DNA from: Kangiella sediminilitoris | GTDB lineage: Bacteria > Pseudomonadota > Gammaproteobacteria > Enterobacterales > Kangiellaceae | Assembly: GCF_001708405.1 (NCBI RefSeq) | Contig: NZ_CP012418.1 | Coordinates: forward strand, 1,392,501-1,456,500 | Reading direction: 5' to 3' | Length of the DNA: 64,000 nucleotides | Part shown: piece by piece, positions 38,803 through 49,745 of the stretch | How the letters are laid out: each line of letters begins with the position of its first letter | Position numbering within the stretch: the stretch's first letter is position 1 | The notes under the pieces: model-generated | Databases searched by the model: none | What the model was told of the DNA's origin: nothing | Seen by the model: the letters and a program-made list of their open reading frames with translations, nothing else | Translations under genes and position numbers: made by a program

Positions 38803-41457
38803 TTGTATAAAACCTATATAAAAACCCTAGTGTTTTTAGCCACAGTTCTAGGTTGTGGGTTATTGACACCTGATGTTTTGGCTAGCGAAGAGCCCAAAGA
38901 ACGTAAAAGTTCTTTGAGAGTTGCTATGTTTAACGCCCCCCCAATCATGGAACTCACAGAAGATAACCAGCGCAGAGGTTTTATGGTTGAGCTTCTGGAA
39001 GAGATGGCGAAAAAAGAAGGCTGGGAAATTCAATGGGTTCACCTTGATTGGCCGGAAGCCATACCAAGAACACTAAACAACGACATTGATCTAATTCCTT
39101 TCATAGCCTACTCAGAAACCCGGGCTGAACTGCTGGACTACAACGAAGAAGGTATCCTAACTGGTTGGGGCCAGGTATATACTCATTTCAAAGAACCCAT
39201 GCCAGAAAATATATTTGGTCTGGAAGGCAGAACCATCGGCATCATAAAAAACGAAGTCTACGGTATAAAGATTGCTAACTTATGTGAGCTTTTTAATATT
39301 GAGTGTAATTTCATTGAGGTTTCAACCTACCGAGAAGCTTTTGAATTACTGAGTAAAAGGTCAGTTGCAGGGGTCGTCACCAGTAACTTAGTCAGCTATG
39401 GCTATGATAATGAGCTCATACGTAAAACTCCTATCGTTTTCGAGCCACGAAAGGTACTATTTGCAACCGCTAAAAATGCTAATCCCCAATTACTTAAAAC
39501 TATCGACCGATATACCCGACTCTGGCGTTTTGATGAGAATTCTATCTATTACCAATTAAAGGATAAGTATCTAAGAGAAATAACTCATGAGGAACCGCTT
39601 CCTCCCTGGATTCTCTATACTTTGCTGATTATTCTGGGGTTACTGCTATTAGCAGCACTGATCGTATATTTGTTAAGAAAGCAGGTAAAAGTTCAAACAC
39701 AGGATTTAGAGGACCAAAGTGATCAAATCAGGCAAATCATTAACTTAGTTCCACATATGATTTTCGCCAGTAATGCCAATGGCAAGCTGATATTAGCCAA
39801 CAGATACGCAGCAAACTTTTTCGGTATCAATATGTCCGACATTGAGGGTTACAAACAGAAGGATCTAATCTCACAAGTACCCAAAGCCAAGAATCTATTT
39901 GAAGACGAGCAGCTATTATTAAGGCGTGACGCCCATGCTATACAAAGAGAAGTGGCTACTCATAACGTTGAAGGACAAAAAATCACACTTAAGATTTCAA
40001 AGGTTCCTTTTGTTACCCGGTATAGCAGAATCCCTTCAGTAGTAACAGTTGGTGTTGATATCACAGAAGCGAAAGAGTATGAAAAACAAATTCAGCACAT
40101 GGCTCAGCATGACTCTTTGACCCAACTTCCAAACCGTCTTCTATTAAATGATAGGATTCACCAGTCTCTAGCCTTGACGCAACGGTATGAACAGAATGGA
40201 GCAGTCCTCTTCATCGACCTGGATTACTTCAAGAATATTAATGATTCACTCGGTCATATGGCTGGGGATAATCTCCTCCAAGAAGTCGCCAAGAGGCTGA
40301 AAGGTATTGTCCGCGAGGGTGATACTGTCGCTCGGCTTGGTGGTGACGAATTTATAATTCAACTTAGCCAACTAGACCGTGATGCAGAGCAAGCTGAAAG
40401 GGATGCTTGTTTAATAGCAGAAAAAATAAATTTTGCATTGGCCCAGGAGTACCAGGTTGACGGACAAAAGCTATTCTCAACTGCAAGCATAGGGATAGTA
40501 ATCTATCCTAGAGATGCCAATACCGAAGAGTCGATTATACAGAGAGCAGATACTGCCATGTATTATGCTAAATCTATGGGGCGAAACCGGTATGCGGTCT
40601 TTAAACGCGAAATGGAAAAAGTAGTCGTACGAAACCATATGCTAGAAAGAGAGCTTAGAAAAGCGCTGGTCGAGTCGCGATTACTATTAAGGTTCCAGCC
40701 TCAGATTACTAGTGATAATGATGAATTCATTGGCGTAGAGGCTCTGCTGCGCTGGAATCACCCTTCAGAAGGTATTATTTCTCCTGCTGAATTCATTCCT
40801 ATAGCCGAAGAAAACCATCTAATCATTCCAATCGGTGAGTGGGTTTTAAAAAAGGTGTGTTACCAAATTAAATATTGGTTGCAACAGTATGGTGCCTCAC
40901 CCTTCATTACGGTAAACCTTTCTGCTGTTCAAATTCGACATTCAGACCTTGTCAGCTACATCAAAAAACTGCTCGATAAAACTAAAATTCCTCCGAGCCT
41001 ATTGGAACTTGAAGTTACAGAAACAGTACTTCTACACGAAGCACGAATTTCTATTGATGTACTACAAGAGCTGAAGAAGTTAGGTGTCAGACTGTCTATT
41101 GATGACTTTGGCACAGGGTATTCATCTCTTACCTACTTAAAAAAGCTGCCTCTGGATAAATTGAAAATTGACCGCTCTTTTATAAAAGATATTCCTGGAG
41201 ATCCTGATAGCGAAACGATTATCCGTACGGTAATTGGCATGAGCCATGATTTGGGCTTAGAGGTTATTGCAGAGGGCGTGGAAACCAAAGAGCAGCTCGA
41301 CTATCTTCGTAAAGAGCGGTGCTCACTCTTCCAGGGGTTTTATTTTGATCCGCCTATTACCATAGAGCAAATTGAGGAAAAGTACTTTGCTCAGGTCAAG
41401 CAAAAAGCTAAGGCTGGTAATACCATAATAAACTTTCAGGACTACTCTAAAAAGTAA
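38803..41457 (+). CDS. Periplasmic-sensor GGDEF-EAL protein
   Basis: This is a membrane-bound c-di-GMP turnover protein of 884 residues. A signal peptide and a periplasmic solute-binding-type domain (Bac_3 fold, residues about 30-255, LRVAMFNAPPIMEL) come first. A single membrane helix (ILYTLLIILGLLLLAALIVY), a PAS domain (NLVPHMIFASNANGKLILAN), a GGDEF domain and an EAL domain follow. The GGDEF motif is intact (ARLGGDEFIIQL), as are the phosphodiesterase motifs EALLRWNHP, ELEVTETVLL and DDFGTGYSS. The frame is open from a GTG at 38788, but AGGGG (38791-38795) sits seven bases before the TTG at 38803, giving a normal signal peptide, so that start is used. It could make or degrade c-di-GMP depending on a periplasmic ligand. 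Confidence 0.88.
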   Translation: MYKTYIKTLVFLATVLGCGLLTPDVLASEEPKERKSSLRVAMFNAPPIMELTEDNQRRGFMVELLEEMAKKEGWEIQWVHLDWPEAIPRTLNNDIDLIPFIAYSETRAELLDYNEEGILTGWGQVYTHFKEPMPENIFGLEGRTIGIIKNEVYGIKIANLCELFNIECNFIEVSTYREAFELLSKRSVAGVVTSNLVSYGYDNELIRKTPIVFEPRKVLFATAKNANPQLLKTIDRYTRLWRFDENSIYYQLKDKYLREITHEEPLPPWILYTLLIILGLLLLAALIVYLLRKQVKVQTQDLEDQSDQIRQIINLVPHMIFASNANGKLILANRYAANFFGINMSDIEGYKQKDLISQVPKAKNLFEDEQLLLRRDAHAIQREVATHNVEGQKITLKISKVPFVTRYSRIPSVVTVGVDITEAKEYEKQIQHMAQHDSLTQLPNRLLLNDRIHQSLALTQRYEQNGAVLFIDLDYFKNINDSLGHMAGDNLLQEVAKRLKGIVREGDTVARLGGDEFIIQLSQLDRDAEQAERDACLIAEKINFALAQEYQVDGQKLFSTASIGIVIYPRDANTEESIIQRADTAMYYAKSMGRNRYAVFKREMEKVVVRNHMLERELRKALVESRLLLRFQPQITSDNDEFIGVEALLRWNHPSEGIISPAEFIPIAEENHLIIPIGEWVLKKVCYQIKYWLQQYGASPFITVNLSAVQIRHSDLVSYIKKLLDKTKIPPSLLELEVTETVLLHEARISIDVLQELKKLGVRLSIDDFGTGYSSLTYLKKLPLDKLKIDRSFIKDIPGDPDSETIIRTVIGMSHDLGLEVIAEGVETKEQLDYLRKERCSLFQGFYFDPPITIEQIEEKYFAQVKQKAKAGNTIINFQDYSKK

Positions 41458-41473
41458 CCTCCCAAAATTCAGA

Positions 41474-41510
41474 CACAAAAAAAACCCGCATAGAGCGGGC
41501 TTTTTTTGTG
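41474..41510. terminator. Bidirectional terminator between the GGDEF/EAL gene and acnB
   Basis: The stem CCCGC / GCGGG with a five-base loop is flanked by a run of A on one side and T on the other, so it can act in both directions. It lies between converging genes, 17 bases after the plus-strand stop. Confidence 0.85.
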
Positions 41511-41518
41511 CTTAAGTA

Positions 41519-44131
41519 TTACGCATCAACTGTAACTTGGTTACTCACTGGAATCGTAACCTTGTTAGCTTGCTGCTTATACTCTTCCATCTGATGGAAG
41601 TTCATATAAACATAGATATCATCAGCCATTGAATCAATCTTATCCGCGTATTTTTTGTACTCATCAACTGTAGGCAGCTTACCGATAACAGCAGCAACAG
41701 AGGCTAACTCTGCAGAAGCAAGGTAAACGTTAGCACCCTGCCCCAGACGGTTCGGGAAGTTTCGAGTTGAGGTTGAAACAACGGTTGATTTAGGCGCTAC
41801 ACGAGCCTGATTACCCATGCACAATGAACAGCCCGGCATCTCCAGGCGAGCACCAGAACGACCAAATGTATTGTAATGCCCTTCTTCCATCAACTGATGC
41901 TCATCCATTTTAGTTGGTGGAGCAATCCATAAACGTGTTTCTAACGTGCCAGCTTCTATATCTTCGAGCAATTTAGCCGCTGCACGGAAATGACCAATAT
42001 TGGTCATACAAGAACCAATGAACACTTCATCGATCTTATCACCAGCAACTTCACTTAGAAGCCTAGCATCATCAGGATCGTTAGGTGCACACAGAACTGG
42101 CTCTTTCAAGTTATTCATATCAATTTCGATAACTGCCGCGTACTCTGCGTCTTCATCAGCAGATAATAAGCTTGGGTTGTCCAGCCATTCCTGCATCTTC
42201 TCGATACGACGAGCTAAGGTACGCTCATCACCGTAGCCGTTAGAAATCATCCACTTCAACAGGACAATATTTGATTCCAAATATTCTGCTACAGAATCTT
42301 CAGCCAACTTAATTGTACAGCCAGCTGCTGAACGTTCCGCAGAGGCATCTGAAAGCTCAAATGCCTGTTCAGCAGTCAAATCTTCAAGCCCCTCAATCTC
42401 AAGGATTCGGCCTGAGAAAATATTTTTCTTACCAGCTTTCTCTACGGTGAGGTGACCATCTTGAATTGCCTGATAAGGAATAGCATGAACTAAGTCACGC
42501 AATGTAATACCTGGCTGACGCTTACCTTTGAAACGTACCAATACAGACTCAGGCATGTCCAACGGCATAACACCGGTAGCGGCTGCGAATGCAACCAAAC
42601 CAGAACCAGCCGGGAAAGAAATACCTAATGGGAAACGAGTATGTGAGTCTCCGCCTGTACCGACTGTATCTGGAAGAAGCATACGGTTTAACCAACTATG
42701 GATAATACCATCACCTGGACGAAGAGACACACCACCACGGTTCATGATGAAATCAGGAAGCGTATGCTGGGTATCAACGTCAACTGGCTTTGGATAAGCC
42801 GCTGTGTGGCAGAAAGATTGCATAACCAGATCGGCCGAGAAACCAAGGCAAGCCAAATCTTTCAGCTCATCACGAGTCATAGGGCCAGTAGTATCCTGAG
42901 AACCGACTGTTGTCATTTTAGGAACGCAATACTGACCTGCACGAACGCCTTCAACACCACAGGCGCGGCCAACCATTTTCTGAGCTAGTGTGAAACCTTT
43001 GCCGGAGTCAGCAACTTCTTCCGCGTTACGGAATAAGTCAGAAGCATCCATACCCAGATACTCACGAGCACGCTCGGTTAAACCGCGACCAATAATTAGA
43101 GGAATACGACCACCAGCTTGAACTTCGTCAAAAATTACCTTACTGCCATACTCGAATTCAGAGATGACTTCACCATTTTTAGTAACCTTGCCTTCATAAG
43201 GATAGAAGTCAATAACGTCGCCCATTTCCATTTGTGACACGTCTAACTCTACCGGCATGGCGCCAGCATCTTTCATTGTGTTGTAGAAAATTGGAGCAAT
43301 TTTGCTACCAAAACAGAATCCACCAGCTCGCTTGTTAGGAACGTGAGGAATATCGTCACCCATTAACCATAAAACAGAGTTGGTCGCAGATTTACGAGAA
43401 GAACCTGTACCTACCACATCACCAACATAAACAATTGGGTTACCCTTCTCTTCCAGCTTTTCAATTAAGCTGATAGGCCCAATCTCACCTTCTTTATCAG
43501 GGTCAATGCCTTCACGAGCATTTTTTAACATTGCCAGTGAGTGCAACGGAATATCTGGACGTGACCATGCATCCTGGGCTGGAGACAAGTCATCAGTATT
43601 TGTTTCGCCGGGAACCTTGAATACTGTTAAGGTAATTTTCTCATCCATTTTAGGCTTCTTGGTGAACCACTCACCTTCTGCCCAGGATTTAATGACATCC
43701 TTCGCAATCTCGTTGCCATTATCAGCTTTTTCAGCAACATCGTGGAAAGCATCAAACATCAGTAATGTGTCTTTAAGCTGCTCCCCTGCCAACTGCCCTA
43801 GTTCTTTGTCATCAAGCAACTCAACCAAGGTTGCGATATTATAGCCACCCAGCATTGTACCTAGGAGCTTTACAGCGTGTTCTTTATCAACCAGCGGAGA
43901 TTCGGTTTCACCTTTTGCTATGGCAGCTAAGAAACCAGCTTTTACGTAAGCAGCTTCATCAACGCCCGGCGGCACTCGGTCAGTCAACAACTCGACCAGA
44001 AACTCTTCTTCACCGGCTGGTGGGTTTTTCAACAGTTCAACAAGCTCATTCACTTGCTCTGCGCTCAGAGGCAAAGGTGGAATACCTTGCTCAGCACGTT
44101 CTGCTACATGTTTTCTGTATGCTTCTAACAC
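41519..44131 (-). CDS. acnB: Bifunctional aconitate hydratase 2 / 2-methylisocitrate dehydratase AcnB
   Basis: AcnB interconverts citrate and isocitrate in the TCA cycle and can act on 2-methylisocitrate. The 870-residue protein has the N-terminal HEAT-like domain typical of AcnB and the swivel domain near the front. The iron-sulfur-binding cysteines are in IGSCMTNIGHFRAAAKL and in CSLCMGNQARVAP. Translation most likely starts at a GTG at 44131 with AGGA upstream, because the protein then begins like other AcnB (LEAYRKHVAERAEQG). The open frame runs 24 codons further back. Confidence 0.96.
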   Translation of the reverse strand: MLEAYRKHVAERAEQGIPPLPLSAEQVNELVELLKNPPAGEEEFLVELLTDRVPPGVDEAAYVKAGFLAAIAKGETESPLVDKEHAVKLLGTMLGGYNIATLVELLDDKELGQLAGEQLKDTLLMFDAFHDVAEKADNGNEIAKDVIKSWAEGEWFTKKPKMDEKITLTVFKVPGETNTDDLSPAQDAWSRPDIPLHSLAMLKNAREGIDPDKEGEIGPISLIEKLEEKGNPIVYVGDVVGTGSSRKSATNSVLWLMGDDIPHVPNKRAGGFCFGSKIAPIFYNTMKDAGAMPVELDVSQMEMGDVIDFYPYEGKVTKNGEVISEFEYGSKVIFDEVQAGGRIPLIIGRGLTERAREYLGMDASDLFRNAEEVADSGKGFTLAQKMVGRACGVEGVRAGQYCVPKMTTVGSQDTTGPMTRDELKDLACLGFSADLVMQSFCHTAAYPKPVDVDTQHTLPDFIMNRGGVSLRPGDGIIHSWLNRMLLPDTVGTGGDSHTRFPLGISFPAGSGLVAFAAATGVMPLDMPESVLVRFKGKRQPGITLRDLVHAIPYQAIQDGHLTVEKAGKKNIFSGRILEIEGLEDLTAEQAFELSDASAERSAAGCTIKLAEDSVAEYLESNIVLLKWMISNGYGDERTLARRIEKMQEWLDNPSLLSADEDAEYAAVIEIDMNNLKEPVLCAPNDPDDARLLSEVAGDKIDEVFIGSCMTNIGHFRAAAKLLEDIEAGTLETRLWIAPPTKMDEHQLMEEGHYNTFGRSGARLEMPGCSLCMGNQARVAPKSTVVSTSTRNFPNRLGQGANVYLASAELASVAAVIGKLPTVDEYKKYADKIDSMADDIYVYMNFHQMEEYKQQANKVTIPVSNQVTVDA

Positions 44132-44314
44132 GCTATATTCCTCATTTTTGACATTTTCAAATCTTTGACAAAGGTGGAACTGGAACCGTCTATTAGCTAT
44201 CAATCAAGACAAATCAAGGAACTGAGCACCATTCTAAGGCACCATCCAGCAACCACCCCTGAAAATTGGCGGCTGATTATAACACAGCGTGCGCTGAATG
44301 TGAGGTATATCTTG

Positions 44315-44342
44315 TTCAGGACTGATTCATCGTGCTTATAAT
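44315..44342 (+). promoter_or_regulatory. Promoter upstream of the RcnB/CigR-like gene
   Basis: TATAAT (44337-44342) is preceded at 16 bases by TTCAGG (44315-44320). The -10 is perfect, the -35 weak. It lies 39 bases before the start of the downstream gene. Confidence 0.4.
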
Positions 44343-44381
44343 ATGATGTTTGCAACACTAATGAAGAGTTAGGGTAATATA

Positions 44382-44867
44382 ATGATTAAACAGAAATTAA
44401 CATTAATTAGTTTGGCTGTAGCATTTGCTATCAGTGCGCCAGTAGTGATGGCAAAGGGGAAACCCGAGCATGCGCAGAATAAAAGTGAAAAAGAAGTTAA
44501 GCAATCTAAGGCTAAACAATCCAATAAGCGTCATTTCGACGATGGTGCACGCGATACCATCCGTAACTATTATGACCGTTATTACGATGATAGAGGTCGC
44601 CTGGATACAAGCCGCTCTGACTTGCCTCCAGGTTTACAGAAGAAGTATCAGCGCACAGGACAACTGCCTCCTGGTTGGCAGAAAAAGGTTCAGGCAGGCC
44701 ATGTTCTACCGATAGATATCTATCGTTACGGGCATGAAATCCCTTACGACTTGCGTCGCCGCCTTCCTTTAGGGCCTGTCGGCAGTAAAATTATTGAAGT
44801 CGAAGGCAAAATCATTCGCTTGATGGAAGGAACGAGAATGATTCTGGATGTATTCGATATTCGATAA
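44382..44867 (+). CDS. RcnB/CigR-like periplasmic protein
   Basis: This is a predicted exported protein of 161 residues with a clear signal peptide (LTLISLAVAFAISAPVVMA). A charged, lysine-rich segment (residues 25-60) follows, then two repeated loops, LPPGLQKKYQRTGQ and LPPGWQKKVQAGH. The C-terminus has the form VEGKIIRLMEGTRMILDVFD. The LPPG...LPPG arrangement followed by a short beta segment resembles the RcnB (Ni/Co efflux accessory) and CigR (anti-virulence regulator) families. The function is not known here, and no metal-transport gene is adjacent. It is monocistronic and ends in a strong terminator. Confidence 0.6.
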   Translation: MIKQKLTLISLAVAFAISAPVVMAKGKPEHAQNKSEKEVKQSKAKQSNKRHFDDGARDTIRNYYDRYYDDRGRLDTSRSDLPPGLQKKYQRTGQLPPGWQKKVQAGHVLPIDIYRYGHEIPYDLRRRLPLGPVGSKIIEVEGKIIRLMEGTRMILDVFDIR

Positions 44868-44882
44868 TCCAATATCCAAACC

Positions 44883-44908
44883 AAAGCCAGCTCTTGCTGG
44901 CTTTTTTT
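44883..44908 (+). terminator. Terminator of the RcnB/CigR-like gene
   Basis: The stem AAGCCAGC / GCTGGCTT with the loop TCTT is followed by TTTTT. It lies 16 bases after the stop codon. Confidence 0.85.
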
Positions 44909-45014
44909 ATGTTTAATCGTCACGTTTTTTAGTGCGTAAAAGATGCTAATCCCTAGCAGTTAAGGTATGATCGCCACTTTATAGATTTGTTCAATTTTAA
45001 GCTTTTACGGATAA

Positions 45015-46388
<1,374 letters not shown>

Positions 46389-46417
46389 TCAATCGAAAAG
46401 TCGCAGGATTATCGTTT

Positions 46418-47551
46418 ATGCTAGGCTCAATCAGTGCAGAAGAGTTTCTTTCTGAATATTGGCAAAAAAAACCACTACTTATCCGTGGTGGGTTTGATGG
46501 TGATCCTGCTCTAATCACTCCTGAGGAGCTTGCCGGTTACAGTCTCGACGATGATATCGAATCAAGACTGATTCAACATGACAACAAACAACAGCGGTGG
46601 CAATTATCACATGGGCCCTTGGAAGAAACAGCATTTCAGGAGCTGGGAGAGGCAAACTGGACTTTACTAGTCCAGTCGCTGGATTATTTCCACCCTCCGC
46701 TTCAACAACTCACAAAAGCATGTAACTTCCTCCCCCGCTGGCGCCTGGATGATATTATGGTCTCCTTCGCCACTGAAAATGGCGGTGTCGGGCCACATCT
46801 AGACAAGTATGATGTATTTCTGGTTCAAGGAGAAGGTCAACGGCGCTGGCGAGTTGGTTATCAGGGTCAAAAAGTTAGCAGCATAAATCCGCACCCTCAA
46901 ATTGCTCAGGTTGAACCTTTTGAGGCTACAATGGACGTCATCGTCAATCCGGGAGATATTCTTTATATTCCTCCAGCCACACCTCATTGGGGAGTTTCTG
47001 TGGGTAATAGCATTACTTACTCTATTGGTTTTAGAGCACCGAGTATTGGCTCCATTCTTGACTCATTATTAAACTCTCAATCACTGGAATTCGACAGCCT
47101 TTGGCACGATGAGGGAAAACTAAAAAAATACCATGCCTTTGGAGCACTTCATTCTGAGTTACCTGACTGGGCTCAAAATGAACTTAAGCAGCTTCTAAAC
47201 CGTCGAGAATTACTTATTGCAGCAGGCAAAACAGTAACCGAACTGAAGTACCCAGAAGTACTTGAAACAGTTAATTTACCAAAGGCTCAGGAGCTAAGCG
47301 ACATTGCTATGAGCGAAGGTATCGAACTGAACCCTCTGGCACGGATTGCCTACTTTGAGCATGAACAGGCGCTGTTAACCTTTATTAACGGTATTTACTT
47401 TCAATTCCCTATCGGACTCGAAAAAGCGATTCAAAAATTGAACCACCAAATGGTGTTATCGAAATCGGATCTAGAGGAGCTGCCTCGTTTACCTGTTGGT
47501 GAGTTTTTAAGTCATGGCATAGCCCTCGGCGCTTTAAAGTTACCTGAATAA
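46418..47551 (+). CDS. roxA: 50S ribosomal protein L16 arginine hydroxylase RoxA (YcfD, JmjC cupin)
   Basis: RoxA is a 2-oxoglutarate/Fe(II) oxygenase that hydroxylates an arginine of ribosomal protein L16. The 377-residue protein has the JmjC/cupin core with the metal ligands HxD in GVGPHLDKYDVFLVQG and the distal histidine in PPATPHWGVS, followed by the C-terminal dimerisation and winged-helix region. LLIRGGF at residue 20 is the typical start of cupin-4 proteins. AGGAT precedes the ATG. The gene follows purB closely and precedes the MATE gene, and may be co-transcribed with both. Confidence 0.9.
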   Translation: MLGSISAEEFLSEYWQKKPLLIRGGFDGDPALITPEELAGYSLDDDIESRLIQHDNKQQRWQLSHGPLEETAFQELGEANWTLLVQSLDYFHPPLQQLTKACNFLPRWRLDDIMVSFATENGGVGPHLDKYDVFLVQGEGQRRWRVGYQGQKVSSINPHPQIAQVEPFEATMDVIVNPGDILYIPPATPHWGVSVGNSITYSIGFRAPSIGSILDSLLNSQSLEFDSLWHDEGKLKKYHAFGALHSELPDWAQNELKQLLNRRELLIAAGKTVTELKYPEVLETVNLPKAQELSDIAMSEGIELNPLARIAYFEHEQALLTFINGIYFQFPIGLEKAIQKLNHQMVLSKSDLEELPRLPVGEFLSHGIALGALKLPE

Positions 47552-47570
47552 ATAAAACTAGAAGAAAACT

Positions 47571-48938
47571 ATGCAAAAGCATTCGTTACGCCAAATTGGT
47601 GAAGAGAGCAGTGCTCTGATTAAGGTAGCTATCCCTGCGATTCTTGCTCAGTTAGCTCAAATGACTCTAGGTGTTGTTGATACCTTAATGGCTGGTAATT
47701 ACAGCAAGCATGCACTGGCTGCCGTGGGTACCGGCGCCAATACCTTTATGATTATATTTTCTCTGTACCTCGGGTTGAGCTTCGCTCTTAATCCAATGGT
47801 TTCACACTTCAATGGTCAGGGGCAGTTCAAGAAGATTGGAAAAACCTTCCAGATGGGACAAATTATTGCCATTGGATTCGGCATCATTGTGTTTTTCATC
47901 ATCCGGCATATGTATTATCCCCTTCTCTTTATGGGCGTGGATCAAGACATAGCCAAACTGACCTCAGAATACTTAACCGCACTTAGCTGGGGCACTATCC
48001 CTGCCTTTATGTTTTTAGCTTTACGTTCGGCCAATGAAGGTCTTTTCTCGACAAAAGCCATTATGGTCTGTTCCTTCCTAGTGATACCTTTCAACATCCT
48101 TTTTAATATTTGGTTTATTTATGGTGGTCTTGGTTTACCCGAAATGGGTGCTGTTGGGGTTGGATATGCCACTAGCGTAGTATGGACTATCTTATTTGTG
48201 TTCTTACTCATCTATACCTACAGTAACCAACGCTACGATGAGATGAATATTTTCAAAAATATCTCCTGGCCTAAGCCAAAGCTTATTAAAGAGTATTTTA
48301 CAGTTGGAACTCCAATTGCAGTAGGTATGCTGATGGAGGTTGGCCTATTTGGCATGATTGGAATTATGGTCGCTCGATATGGTGTTGACCTTACCGGAGC
48401 TCACCAAATAGCAATGAATATCGCAACTGTAGCTTTTATGATACCACTGGGTCTTTCGGTTGCTATTACTGCCCGTGTGGGTTTCTGGCAAGGAAAACAG
48501 AATTATCGACAAATGCGCCTGGCTGGTTTTTGTGGGATTGGCCTAAGCGTATTTTTTCAGGCCCTTTCCGTTACGCTAATGTTACTTTTCAGACACGATT
48601 TTGTAGGATTCTACACGGATAACACAGAGTTGATTAGCTTGGGCGCAAGCCTGATATTTCTGGCTGCTATTTTCCAATTTTCAGACGGATTACAGATAAA
48701 CAGCGCCGGCGCTCTACGTGGGATGAAAGACACTAAAATCCCAATGGTCTATATGGGCATTGCTTACTGGATTTTTGGTTTCCCCGTAGGCTATTATTTA
48801 GCCGAATATCAAGGACTTAAAGTCCAAGGTTTCTGGATTGGTATTATTGTTGGCTTGTCTATAGCTGCCGTTTTGCTGCTATTCCGCTTCATTCGGCGCT
48901 CCCGCCACGCTATTCAGTATGCCCAGCAAGGCGAGTAG
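47571..48938 (+). CDS. MATE family efflux transporter (NorM-like)
   Basis: This inner-membrane exporter of the multidrug and toxic compound extrusion family has 455 residues and about twelve membrane helices. It keeps the two-fold symmetry of MatE domains, with markers AIPAILAQLAQMTLGVVDTL in helix 1 and TPIAVGMLMEVGLFGMIGI at the start of the second half. It likely uses a Na+ or H+ gradient to expel cationic drugs or metabolites. It is 19 bases after roxA. Confidence 0.9.
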   Translation: MQKHSLRQIGEESSALIKVAIPAILAQLAQMTLGVVDTLMAGNYSKHALAAVGTGANTFMIIFSLYLGLSFALNPMVSHFNGQGQFKKIGKTFQMGQIIAIGFGIIVFFIIRHMYYPLLFMGVDQDIAKLTSEYLTALSWGTIPAFMFLALRSANEGLFSTKAIMVCSFLVIPFNILFNIWFIYGGLGLPEMGAVGVGYATSVVWTILFVFLLIYTYSNQRYDEMNIFKNISWPKPKLIKEYFTVGTPIAVGMLMEVGLFGMIGIMVARYGVDLTGAHQIAMNIATVAFMIPLGLSVAITARVGFWQGKQNYRQMRLAGFCGIGLSVFFQALSVTLMLLFRHDFVGFYTDNTELISLGASLIFLAAIFQFSDGLQINSAGALRGMKDTKIPMVYMGIAYWIFGFPVGYYLAEYQGLKVQGFWIGIIVGLSIAAVLLLFRFIRRSRHAIQYAQQGE

Positions 48939-48970
48939 AAAATATTTCCCAAACTTGCGTGGGTAGCTGC

Positions 48971-48998
48971 TTAGGTTTACCATTACGCCCTGTATTAT
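48971..48998 (+). promoter_or_regulatory. Promoter of queH
   Basis: TTAGGT (48971-48976) and TATTAT (48993-48998) are 16 bases apart, 38 bases before the queH GTG start. TTGCGT / TACCAT slightly upstream is an alternative. Confidence 0.35.
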
Positions 48999-49036
48999 AG
49001 TAGAAATACCGAGCCATTTAGCTCTTGGAGTGAAGC

Positions 49037-49711
49037 GTGAACCCTTATTCTGTAGACAACTATGAACGCCCTGTCATTGAGACTCCCCACGGCGAAGAAA
49101 AAGTACTGATGCATTCATGTTGCGCACCTTGTGCGGCGGAAGTTATGGAAGCGGTTCATGCGTCTGGAATAAAACAGACAGTATTTTTTTATAATCCTAA
49201 TATACACCCTGTCGAGGAGTATGAAATTCGCAAAGATGAAAACAAACGTTTTTGTGACAAGCTTGGTATTGACTTTATTGACGCTGATTATGACAAAGAT
49301 AACTGGTTTGAGCGCGTAAAAGGTCTTGAGAACGAACCAGAAAGGGGCGCTCGCTGTACAGTATGTTTCGACATGCGTTTTGAGCGCACCGCGCTTTATG
49401 CTGCGGAACATGGCTTTAATTTAATAACCAGTACGCTAGGTATTTCACGCTGGAAAAATATGGAACAAATCAATGATTGTGGCGTCAGAGCTGCCAATAG
49501 GTATGACGACGTTAATTATTGGACTTTCAACTGGCGTAAAAAAGGTGGCGCCCAGCGGATGATAGAAATTTCCAAGCGGGAAGAATTTTACCAACAGGAG
49601 TATTGTGGTTGCGTCTACTCTCTGAGGGATACGAATCGGTGGCGAATGGCTAATGGCAGGGATAGAATCAAGCGCAATATTAAGTTTTACGGACACGATA
49701 AACCTGAATAA
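49037..49711 (+). CDS. queH: Epoxyqueuosine reductase QueH
   Basis: QueH (DUF208) reduces epoxyqueuosine in tRNA to queuosine and is a non-orthologous replacement for the cobalamin enzyme QueG. The 224-residue protein has the cysteine set of the family: [13 protein letters not shown] (Cys28, 29, 32), [13 protein letters not shown], and [13 protein letters not shown] near the C-terminus, which bind an iron-sulfur cluster and a second metal. It starts at GTG 49037 with GGAG six bases upstream. With queA and tgt at 20-22 kb it supports a complete late queuosine pathway. Confidence 0.93.
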   Translation: MNPYSVDNYERPVIETPHGEEKVLMHSCCAPCAAEVMEAVHASGIKQTVFFYNPNIHPVEEYEIRKDENKRFCDKLGIDFIDADYDKDNWFERVKGLENEPERGARCTVCFDMRFERTALYAAEHGFNLITSTLGISRWKNMEQINDCGVRAANRYDDVNYWTFNWRKKGGAQRMIEISKREEFYQQEYCGCVYSLRDTNRWRMANGRDRIKRNIKFYGHDKPE

Positions 49712-49735
49712 AAAAGGAGCCAAACGGCTCCTTTT
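49712..49735. terminator. Bidirectional terminator between queH and the Slp gene
   Basis: The stem AAAAGGAGCC / GGCTCCTTTT with the loop AAAC has T-runs on both strands. It begins at the queH stop codon and separates two converging genes. Confidence 0.9.
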
Positions 49736-49745
49736 TTGTGGCAAA

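Noticed and set aside
44132-44203. ATG-started longer AcnB
   Set aside because: The extra 24 residues are not found in AcnB; the GTG at 44131 gives the family N-terminus and has AGGA at proper distance.
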